Below are positions 55,074-64,000 of a stretch of DNA of 64,000 nt, one piece after another. The notes below the pieces were generated by a model, which saw only the letters and a program-made list of their open reading frames with translations, was not told the DNA's origin and ran no database searches. The translations under genes and the position numbers were made by a program. This DNA is from Byssothecium circinans. Taxonomy: Eukaryota > Ascomycota > Dothideomycetes > Pleosporales > Massarinaceae. The stretch's first letter is position 1, and each line of letters starts with the position of its first letter. The stretch is taken from positions 99,875 through 163,874 of the forward strand of contig ML977006.1 of the NCBI GenBank assembly GCA_010015675.1, written 5' to 3'.

Positions 55074-56780
55074 CTTGTCATGGGTTTATGGAGGTTCGTG
55101 GGGCTTGAGGGTTAGGTTTGGGTTTGGGTTGGAGTGATGTGGTGTGGAAAGCGTAGTATTGCGTATTATTGCGAATGGGATCGGGGTTGGGGTTGGGGTT
55201 TAGATTGGAGGTGTGCGTTGTATTGTTAGGTATGAAATAGACGGGGTGGACCGTTCTATCTGTCAGTGCTTCATTCTCATGGTTTTGTGTTTGATGGTTG
55301 GGAGTAAGTCGTTCGTGCTTGACTTTCTGAAAGGTGATTTGCAGTGTATGGTTTAAAAGTCCGGGGACGATTTCAAACTTTTGCGGGGAGTAAGGTGGTA
55401 CATGTTTGACTTTAATGTCGTTGACGTCCTTGCACTAGGGTTGCGTTATGTCACGTTTCTCAATTTACTTTGGACTGCGTAGCTGTGAATTCGATGTTTT
55501 GGACGAGCAGTGAGTGGGTGAGTGAGTAAGCTGCGAGCTGCGTCCTGTGTGTTGTGGTTCTGCGTCGTCCTGTTCAGTATCTAGAGTGTTGAGGTAGTTT
55601 GCAGTGGTTGTACGATATGCGTAACCTTTTTTTGCTTTTGATGTGATGAATAGGTAGGTTGTGGGGCTGAGTTGAGTTGTGGGAGATTTGTTTTTGAGTT
55701 AATGCTTTCTGTTGTGTATGGTATGATATTTTCTTGTCGTTGTAACTGTGTTCGTTGGAGGCTGTTGTTGTGTAGTTCCTGGTTGGGGGCGAACTCGTGT
55801 TGATGCGTTAAAAAAAAAATTTTTTTGAGGTTATAGTTTATGGTGGAATTAGTGGATTTTGGTACAGAGCTGATGGTAGAAAGTGGAATTAAATAGTAGG
55901 TGGGTGGGGGGATGTTTGCTGGGGTCGTGCGGTGTAATGTTATGTGGTGTTGTGTCGATCTTGAGTTAAGGGAGGCTTCATGAAGCTTTCTTAGGTGGAG
56001 AGTGCTGGGGTCGTGTATGACAAGGGCAGATTTGTTCTCGTGTTGGCGGGTTTGGGTGTGGAGATGGTGGCGGAGAGTAATGTGGTAGGTAGGGGAAGTT
56101 TGTGGCTACCTAACCCAAACAAATAGTACAATGATGTTTTCGTTGGGTAGTGTCGCTCTTGAGTCTAAGGTCCGCTTCATTAAGCGTTTTTGCGTTGCGG
56201 AGGGTGGAGGCTTTGCGTGTGAAGCGTGGTTTCTTCCTCTTGGTGGCTTTGGGTGGATGGTATGGAGGTGTTGGCCGGCGATATTTTTTGTCATGTCACG
56301 TTTCCACATGGCACTGGATGTACATATTCCTAACGAGGCAGTGACTGAATTCAATTGTTCACATTACATCAATGGTTCTTTCACGTAAGTACAGCACCTC
56401 CATATACAAGCTCACTCGTGCACAACTCTTCTATCGTTCAGTTTTATATCTATGCATATATGTGACTTGACTCTTAGTGAATCTCTTTTCTTATGACTTA
56501 TAGATTGGAAGGATCGAGGCATGCAAAGTACTTTTGTCACAGTGGCTTTGTTGCAATCACTTTTCGAGTCCTGGGGGAGGATATAAATAAGACATTATTT
56601 TTGCCTTTCTCTTCTTTCTTCCTCTTATATACAAATTTCTCTGCACTATACTGTACGACACGAACGATCTACACGCTATCTTTAAGGCTTCTGGGAAGCC
56701 GTTCGAAATCAACAGCGTAACTCTACCAATCTACACGAACAACCTATATCAACCCCATTACTTTCCCTACCAAACGCACC
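55074..56780. other. 1.7-kb G/T-rich intergenic region
   Basis: Low-complexity GGGTTTGGGTT and GTTGGGGTTGGGGTT words (55113-55205) and T/G-rich DNA to 56100. Frames near 56131 are short and featureless. The promoter of the 56781 gene occupies the end. Confidence 0.5.
56582..56589 (+). promoter_or_regulatory. TATA box (TATAAATA) of the first small Cys/His gene
   Basis: Perfect TATAAATA about 190 bp upstream of ATG 56781, followed by a CT-rich leader. Confidence 0.55.
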
Positions 56781-57011
56781 ATGAATACGGAACACAGCTT
56801 TGCGTACAGCAACGTCGCATTCCGAGCTTGTGGGCATCGTCATCCCAATCCACAACGAGCGGACGGCTTATGGGAAGGTTCGAAGAAGTGTGATTCGCAT
56901 AAAGAAATTATTCATGAATTGATATGGATGACGGGCTACTGTCCTACTTGCATGCGTAATCAACAGATTGCTGCTGCACAGCGGGCGCAGGTGAGGAATG
57001 CGTGGACATAA
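56781..57011 (+). CDS. small Cys/His-rich protein, paralogue 1, 76 aa
   Basis: Short intronless frame with ATG in good context (CACCATGAA). It shows FRACGHRHPNPQRADGLWEG, then KKCDSHKEIIHELIW and GYCPTCMRNQQ: a CGH, a KKC-x2-H, and a terminal C-x2-C, enough to coordinate zinc. The same order recurs in the 77-residue protein at 57727, so the two are paralogues about 0.95 kb apart. No signal peptide. The family is not recognised. A TATA box and CT-rich leader support real expression. Confidence 0.6.
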   Translation: MNTEHSFAYSNVAFRACGHRHPNPQRADGLWEGSKKCDSHKEIIHELIWMTGYCPTCMRNQQIAAAQRAQVRNAWT

Positions 57012-57726
57012 GTGGGATTTTCTCTGGCGATGTTGTACTAGCGGGTTCTTTGGAGGACTGAGGTGGCAGCTCTACTAGGCATACAACTACTTGTTGATAT
57101 GATTCCTGTGGTAGTTGTCTGAATCTGAATCTTGTTGATCTTAACTCTGATGTTGGTTGTGACCTCTTATCAACGGTTAGGCTATATGTCTAGCGACACG
57201 CAACTATTGGAAGTGAACGCGAGCTTGAAGGAGAATAGAGGATGTGGATTTATGTTAGCTTTTGGAGTCAGATGCTAAGCGTATACAGTAGATGACCTGT
57301 AGCTTACACTCCATACGTAGTAGACGTACCATACGCAGAATATATAGCAGACGCAGCATGCGTTTGCATGCACATCTACCATCCAAATCGTTTCCCTACT
57401 AAGTAGGCATATCCGTGAACATTTAATGCTTATGATGCGTTTACTGCATGGTCTTGTTGGTGAAGATACCTCATAATATGTGATAGTCTCAAACAACTGT
57501 TACAAACGCACTACACAACATGGAAACATGAGCGTTGCAGTCCTTACATTCAATTCTGCTCCCCCTAGACGTAAGTATATAAGAGAGCCCTCAGCACCCT
57601 CCCTCGCTTTGTTTCCTATATAACACTTATAACCTTTAACAGCTCCGACAAAACAAACTCTATCATTTCAACCAACGACTATAGCTTACCACACCCAACC
57701 CAAAAACGCAACCTGTACTCTCCACC
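57012..57726. other. spacer between the two small Cys/His genes
   Basis: 715 bp with the promoter of paralogue 2. Frames are short. The leader just before 57727 is CA-rich with TATAACACTTATAACC at 57618-57633. Confidence 0.45.
57576..57583 (+). promoter_or_regulatory. TATA box (TATATAAG) of the second small Cys/His gene
   Basis: TATATAAG about 150 bp upstream of ATG 57727, at a similar distance as in paralogue 1. Confidence 0.55.
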
Positions 57727-57960
57727 ATGTCAGACCCCATCCTATCAGACGTAAACCAGGGATGTTTCGTCTACACGCTCCTACACTCTTGTGGACATGC
57801 TTATAAGCCCTATCCATATCGTCCCGATGGGAAATACCCCGGAAATAAAAAGTGTGGACATCAGGCTCATTGGGGAGGTGGCGCTTCGTGCAACCCTAAA
57901 GTTGTAAAGGGGGTTCAGATAACGGGGATAATGTGCGACGTTTGCCTTGGGTTGGCGTAA
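57727..57960 (+). CDS. small Cys/His-rich protein, paralogue 2, 77 aa
   Basis: Intronless frame starting MSDPILSDVNQGCFVY (ATG in CACCATGTC). It contains LLHSCGHAYKPYPYRPDGKY, NKKCGHQAHW and GIMCDVCLGLA. The CGH...PDG...KKC...C-x2-C skeleton matches the 56781 protein, with a longer middle loop carrying one additional Cys. A zinc-binding mini-domain is the simplest reading. The two share architecture of promoter and leader, so a tandem duplication is likely. Function unknown. Confidence 0.6.
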   Translation: MSDPILSDVNQGCFVYTLLHSCGHAYKPYPYRPDGKYPGNKKCGHQAHWGGGASCNPKVVKGVQITGIMCDVCLGLA

Positions 57961-60467
57961 CTGTACGACGGGCAGCTGTGAGGGATAACTGGACGTTGGT
58001 GGATAGGATGGGCGTGGTATGGAGCGCTGGGGTGGACGACGAGGTTGGAGGGAGTCTTGAGATGAACTTGCTGCTTTGAAGTCTTCTAATTGCTCGAACC
58101 TAGGTACCTCCATTTTGGCTTCACTGGAGGTCGATCTTGTGGCTTGCGCAGTATCAGATATGTGGATGAAGTGGCAACGCTTTGAAATTTGAAATGTGTA
58201 GCCGTTACTTTGTTTACACTGACTGATGGTTTCTGCATAGGCATCTACGCGTGTGGAACGTTGAGCAACGTAAGTGATTTTTGGATCTTCGGTACAGGAA
58301 ATTGGTCCTAGCTGTCTATGTTTCATTGGCCGGTTTACCTTGCCCGTATTTTACGTATCGATATTGCCCGTTCCAACACGCACGCTTGCTCCGTGTGACA
58401 GTAAGAAACACGTAGGTGCCTTGGAGTATATGGACTTTGAGCCCGCGGGAGGATACCAAGAGAAACAATTACCATACGGTACTCCCTGACGCACTCTTCA
58501 GTGCCAACAAGCTGTCTGTCACTCGTATTAGATAATATCCAACCGTGAGTCGCGACCTTCCGTAGATTTTAAAGGACATTGCGGAGGCCGCCTTCTCATA
58601 CTCTCTCAGTAAGAGGTGGTTTCTTGTGGGATGGTGACCTCGGGAACAAGATTATCACGTGACCTATTCCCATGTCCTAACTTATAGGGCTCGTTAGACC
58701 AAGAGCAAGCAGTTTGAATCAATAGAGGCGAAGAAGCGCACGGCGAGGCTGCTGTGCCCTCTATATTGCTATGACGTACGTAATCACCCTCGCTTAACAC
58801 CCTCAAGGTAAATGGATGTAACGTCACGCCACGCATCTGCATCCTCCTAGTGCTCACCGCTCGTCCTTCAGCCTTGCACTACTAGCAGCCTTGCCGTACG
58901 CCTATTCACTATACAGTACTATGCTATGAGGCACCGGGGCAGATGTGACCATCTGGATGCCTGCAAGAGGCCACCTACACCATTGCTCAACCGTCCGAAG
59001 CGGTCTGCGACACGAAACCCGCCCACCGTTTACCATACGGAGCATGCAAAGCCGAGAATTTTTCGCAATTCCCGCAGCATTGCTAATCAACAGCAGTCCT
59101 CCTTCTGCCCTCTATCAGGCACACTCAGATCCACGACGCTGATTGGTCCATACTCCCCGAACGACGGTGAGCATTGCAGCTGGAAAAGGGAATCTCGTCC
59201 CCAAAACGCTCATAGGGCTGAGTATCCATGGCTTAGACCAACCGGCACGCCGATCCGCTATCGTTGTTGAATCCCGGCGTCAGCTTGCAACGTCTTTTTT
59301 TCGTCTCCGTATGCATCTTTGAGTCAGAATATGAGTCGAAACAGACCGTCTGGCATCATTTGGTGGTCAGCTAACGGGTATTGCTCGCCGAATGATGTAG
59401 GCTTATGCAGGGACGGGAGTTAGTTGACGTCGTGAGCTGCGCGGAAGACTCCGGTGCTGTGGGTGTGGGTGAGACATTGTCGATGTTGGGCCGACGACTT
59501 GTACGAGCTGGGACCACCCGGTCCATTCGGCCCCCTCGTATGGAGTCCTTCTCGGAACGGCTGACCTTCTCTCATCGTTCCTCCACTCCACTCATCGAGC
59601 GCCCACCGACAAGATAGTCCCCGCCGATGACATCTGCTGCAATCGAGTCAAGGCCTATAGTAGTGCTCGCCTGGTACGAGGCTCGCAACTTTGTTTTCAG
59701 GAGTTCTGAGCGCCAATTCGGAAACAAATCTCAACACCAAGTAAACCTTTAGCACACGCTGCACCCTCGCTAGCCACAGCAAATGTCGGAAGGATCCTGC
59801 AACAACACATGCATCACGCCAGCATGATGCAGCAAAATATGCAGGAGTGAGTGTACTCTGTAATATGCGCGCTTCATCGAGGGTCGTCAAACAGTCACTC
59901 ACCTCCACGCCGTCTACAAGAAGTCGGTCAGGGTGGTCTGCCCTTTGCGGTTAGATCGTCCACATCGAAGAACCGATCTGAAGGTTCATTGGTCAAGATG
60001 CTTGCCGCGAGTGAATGGTGCTGTTGACCTGCATTTCGATCTCTCGGTGCTGTCGAACGATTCGCCGGCTGTGCGAAATGACCACGATCAATACGCAGCC
60101 GACCGCAGCTGGGATGGATTGATGCCTTGTCTGCCTGTTCCGCCTTTTGATACTCGAGGTTAGCGCCCACGCCTGTCCGTTCTGCTCGCTTCTTCCGGCG
60201 GACTCTGATTCGCCGCATCGACCATCGGCGGGGGCTGGCGGTTCGAGCCCTCGACCGAGGCGTCTGACCGCCCCACTTATTTTTCTCTGGTGTTGCTGAA
60301 AATACACCACCCGAAAGCGCAGAGCTTGTGCCGTCATGGTTGCTGCGGCTGATGGAACCCTCCTTTGATAACGTCGAACCGTTTATAACGAACTCTGAGG
60401 CCACCATGGATGCCATGCAAGCTCTCCCGCTGTCTTTATCCCTGAGCACTCAGGCTACGGACTGACA
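57961..60467. other. 2.5-kb region without a supported gene
   Basis: Several overlapping frames on both strands (for example 57781-58326 minus, 58926-59270 plus, 59928-60449 minus) lack domain features and contradict one another. No tRNA could be folded. The final 100-200 bp are the calpain promoter. Confidence 0.4.
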
Positions 60468-63400
60468 ATGGACTCCCAAATCTCCAATCTTGACATGGTA
60501 AACGTCACCGTACCTCACTCCAAAGCTCCCAGCATGGTGAACGAAGCTTCGCCAGCATCTTCTCGCCTACAATTACGGGTGAAGAAACAACCTCCACAGA
60601 AAAGCATCGATCAGTTCTGGGACAGATTCACCACCAAACATCCAGGAAAGGTGTTTACCATACTCCCGGACAACCTATACGCCAAACGCGCCGCAGCGTA
60701 TGCACCCAAAGGATCTATTCCTGGACAGAACGCCCTACAATCGTATCAAGAAGCCGTCGAATCTTGCAGGAAGAAGGTCGACAAAATTGTCAAAGAAAGC
60801 CGGCGCCTCAACCAAAAGTACCGCGATCCGCACTTCGACATCGAGGCCGATTTCAAGCGATCACAACAATTTCCAGAGATCCCTCCCGACTGTCTCACTG
60901 CGCTAAATGAGAACACAACCGAGTTCAATCCTCTCTCTGTCAAGAGAGTCGAGGTAACACACCACGTTCCTGCTGCAGCGCCGTACATTACGTCAAGTTA
61001 ACACGATCAGGATATCTTTGACGAACCTCAATTCTTCATTGAAGGCGCAACCGCGAACGATGTCCGACAAGGGAACGATGGCGATTGCTGGTTTATGTCA
61101 GCGTTAGCCACTATAAGCAACAAGGAAGGCTTGATACAGACTGTGTGTGTTGCGCGGGACGAACAGGTAGGCGTGTACGGCTTTGTGTTCCACAGAGGTG
61201 AGACTCCGACACAAACATGAGCTAGAAAACGTGCTGACGTTGTACAGATGGCGAATGGATCTCAGAAGTCATCGACGATAAGCTATACCTGATCAAGGAA
61301 GACTTCGATGAAGCCACACTCGGGCGACACCAATGGCTGGAGCTGAACCACCGAAAAAGTCCGGAGGACGAATATCGTACGGTTATGCAGACCGGATCCC
61401 GGGCTCTGTACTTTGCCCAGTGCAGCGATCCAAACGAAACGTGGCTGCCGCTGCTCGAGAAAGCTTATGCGAAGGCGCATGGCGATTATTCCACCATCGA
61501 CGGTGGCTTTGTCGGTGAAGGCATCGAGGATCTTACTGGTGGCGTCACTTCCGAAGTCTTTGCAACAGACATCCTCGACAAGGACAAATTCTGGCGCGAA
61601 GAACTGCTCAATGTCAACAAAACTTTCCTCTTTGGCTGCGGCCAGATGGGCGGTATTTATGGACAGCGCAAGGGCATCCAAGAGAAGCACGCATACTCCA
61701 TCATGGAGGCTCGGGAGATTGACGGGCAGCGCTTGCTTAAGCTCCGCAATCCATGGGGTCGGACCGAATGGACTGGCCGATGGAGCGATGGTTCCGAAGA
61801 GTGGACCCCGGAATGGATGCACAAGCTAAACCATAAGTTTGGCGACGATGGCGTCTTCTGGATTTCATACCGCGATCTTCTCAGGCATTACCAACACTTT
61901 GACAGGACCCGCCTTTTCGGACCGGAGTGGACTGTCTCACAGCAGTGGACTAGCGTCAACGTCCCTTGGACGGTAGACTATTTGGACACCAAGTTCACCA
62001 TTCATCTATCGAAGCCTAGCCCTGTTGTGATCGTACTCAGCCAACTCGACGATCGCTACTTCCAAGGTCTTGAAGGGCAGTATGAGTTCAATCTACAGTT
62101 CCGTCTGCACAAAGACGATGAAGAAGAGTATATTGTTCGCAGCAATACCGCCTACTTCATGAAGCGTTCGGTGTCAACGGAGCTGGATCTCGATGCAGGC
62201 AACTACACAGTCCTTCTCAAGATCAAGGCAACTCGACTTCCCAACCCCACACCTGAAGAAGTCATCCGTGCCAACTGCAACAAGCGACGCGAAAAACTTC
62301 TTGCCATCGGCCTGTCATACGATCTCGCCCATGCCAAGGGTCAGTTCCGTGCACAGGAGAAGGATAAGTTATGTCGTGAGCGTGAGCAGAAGATCGAGCG
62401 CAAGAAGTCTGAGATGAAGAAGTCCCACGAGCGTCGCCAAAAGCTTCTCCGAAAGGCTAAGCTCCGTGAGGAGAAAAAGACCGCAAGGCATGGCAAGCAA
62501 AAAAACAAGGAGATCAGGGAGATCCAAACGAAACTTGAAGATCTCACTGGCTTGGGCATCAACGTCGAAGAAGAGCAGCGTCCATCCGATAATGAGGAAG
62601 CGAAGCCTTTACATCAATCCGTCGCGCGTCATCAGAAAGCTGCCAGTGTTGGCGCTGCTGATATGACTCGTGAGCGATCATCAAGCCCAAGTGGCTCATT
62701 CGGTGGGCGAAGTGGTTACAACAAAGGTAGAGATGGGTATAACGCCGCTCTTCCTGGTGCCCTGCAGGGGCGTGGTGGATGTAAGTATCCCTTCATCATC
62801 ATACTGTGAGGCAATATACTAATCATGCACCCAGATAACCGTGATGCTGGTCAAGGTTCTAGCATGGCTGAAGCTCTTGCCCAAGCCTCAAGCTCCAGTG
62901 GTGGCTTCGGTGGTAGGGGAGGTTACCAGAAGGGACGAGATGGCTACAACGCTGCCGCCGGGGGGTTCGAAGGTAGGGGTGGATATAACGCCGCTGCTGG
63001 AGGCTTCGAAGGCCGTGGCGGATACAACCAGAACAACGCCGCCTTTGAAGGAAGAGGTGGCTACAACGCCGACGCTTACCAAGGCCGAGACGGCTACAAC
63101 GGCCGTGATGGCTACAACGGTCGTGACGGGTACAATGGTCGTGATGGATACAACGAGGGTGGCAGTGGCCAGACCGACTCTCCCATCCCGACCCCAATGA
63201 GTGATGAATTCCGCCCCGGCACCCCATCCCAGAACCCACTCAGCCCTCGCCATCAAGACCGTCGGGGTACTCAGCCTTCGCCCACACCATCTCGCCGCGC
63301 AACTCTCTCGCCTATCCCAGGTGTCAGACCCGGTATCTCCGTCACCCCCGGCCGCGGCCGCGGCACAAGCATCTGCTCTCACCGCGCACGCCAGGGAGCT

Positions 63401-63856
63401 TACTCTCCCTACGACCTCTCGGACGATTCATCCTGGGACTCCGAGCTCGACGGCCCTGATTCGTGCGACTCTGACTTCGCCCCCTCTGAGGCGGCCGATG
63501 CTTCGGACTCTGAAGACGAATTCTGTCGCGATCCTTGGAACGCTATCTGCGTCGTGGGTCTCCGCGTATACTCCAAGGACACGGATGTTACAATCGAGGT
63601 ACATAACGGTGAGGGTGAGAGAAAAAGACATGAAGATGATGCCGGCGATGGAGCGAGTGTGTTGAGCGTCCCGCCGCAGAGAAAAGAGAAAGAGTTGGAT
63701 GTTGATGACAGCGCGGCTGATGCTACGAGTCCTTTGAGGACGAGGGGGAGTCTGGAGAGCGCGTTGCAGGAACGGAGCGAGAGGGCGGAGAAGGTGAAGT
63801 TGGTAGGGGATGCGCCGGCGGGGAAGGAGAGGAACAGGCAGGGGACGCTGTCGTGA
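60468..63856 (+). CDS. calpain-type cysteine protease with C-terminal GRDGYN repeats, 1075 aa
   Basis: Exons 60468-60953, 61011-61197, 61248-62780 and 62835-63856 close in frame. The calpain CysPc domain runs from about 160 to 430. Catalytic residues are all present: Cys188 in RQGNDGDCWFMSALA, His372 in EKHAYSIMEA and Asn392 in LRNPWGRTEW. A C2-like region (PWTVDYLDTKFTIHLSKPSP, about 455-560) follows, then a long charged coiled coil (RREKLLAIG to LEDLTGLGI). The C-terminus has Gly-rich GRGGYN/GRDGYN repeats and an acidic Ser-rich part (DLSDDSSWDSELDGPDSCDS). It has no transmembrane or MIT domain, so it is not PalB. Calcium-regulated cytosolic proteolysis is the family role; the substrate is unknown. 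Confidence 0.9.
62910..63156 (+). repeat. coding repeat tract (GRGGYN/GRDGYN)
   Basis: In-frame repeats: longer AAAGGFEGRGGYN units twice, diverged versions, then four consecutive 18-bp GGCCGTGATGGCTACAAC-like units encoding GRDGYN. The Arg-Gly-Tyr composition resembles RGG/prion-like low-complexity domains. Confidence 0.85.
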
Positions 63857-64000
63857 CCGGACGGTTCTACAGCTGAGAGTGAAGCCGAGGGGTCGTGGGT
63901 CTTGGGCTTTCCTTTTATGGTTACTGGAGTTTTGGGCGCTTCTTTTCTCTCTCTTGTACTCGTCGCTGTGCTGTTGCTCTCGCTTTGAGATCTTCCTTTC
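63857..64000. other. 3' flank of the calpain gene
   Basis: T/C-rich downstream DNA to the window edge. No further feature. Confidence 0.4.

Noticed and set aside
60180..60290. A B-box-like GGTTCGAGCCC as a tRNA
   Set aside because: No acceptor, D or anticodon stems could be folded around it.
1..64000. CRISPR arrays, operons or bacterial origin
   Set aside because: No regularly spaced repeats were seen; splice sites and fungal gene families show nuclear ascomycete DNA.

Overview
This is nuclear DNA of a filamentous ascomycete (Pezizomycotina, most like a Dothideomycete; the class is inference). Genes are dense and on both strands. Introns are 45-60 nt with GTRAGT donors, CTAAC-like branch points and YAG acceptors. 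The families are fungal: a killer-toxin-like (group C) GH18 chitinase beside a LysM gene, a rhodopsin-domain membrane protein, a GMC oxidoreductase, Tfb3, Hbs1, a PP2A activator and a calpain. A transposon carries nonsense changes of the RIP type.

Left third (1-16.3 kb), accessory. A LysM plus seven-CBM18 secreted protein (minus) and a large secreted protein with a NucA/NucB-like nuclease region, a Kex2-type site, chitin-binding modules and a GH18 domain (plus) flank a 216-residue cytosolic-looking protein. Both large genes carry one in-frame TGA with the frame otherwise open. A pogo/Fot1-like transposon follows (identical 79-bp TIRs, TA duplication, transposase frame with about twenty TAA/TAG codons and no frameshift). 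Then come a rhodopsin-domain membrane protein and a gene-poor stretch with a P450 relic. At 16110-16240 lies a tRNA-Gly(GCC) gene with a normal 10-nt anticodon-loop intron and, in the T arm, a 50-nt insertion that looks like a spliceosomal intron. This is the most unusual object in the window.

Middle (16.5-48 kb), mixed. Secreted GMC oxidoreductase and arylsulfatase (minus), a membrane protein with a poly-Ser tract, a SAP-domain tail-anchored protein, a SANT/Myb-like protein, PP2A activator Rrd1, a Pro/Ala-rich protein, Hbs1 (two apparent GC-AG introns), an ankyrin-type protein, a secreted Ser-Pro-Lys repeat protein, and a 1126-residue single-exon protein with an N-terminal zinc ribbon. The gaps hold minisatellites and low-complexity DNA.

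Right part (47.6-64 kb). TFIIH subunit Tfb3 and a URI/Bud27-like prefoldin protein share a divergent promoter. Next are Ctr86/Ataxin-10 with an HMG-box-like insertion, a small ORF overlapping its stop by ATGA, two small paralogous Cys/His-rich proteins, and a calpain-type protease with a C-terminal Gly-Arg-Asp-Gly-Tyr-Asn repeat tract.

Exon-intron structures were assembled by eye and checked for reading-frame closure. Function calls rest on recognised motifs, not on database searches.
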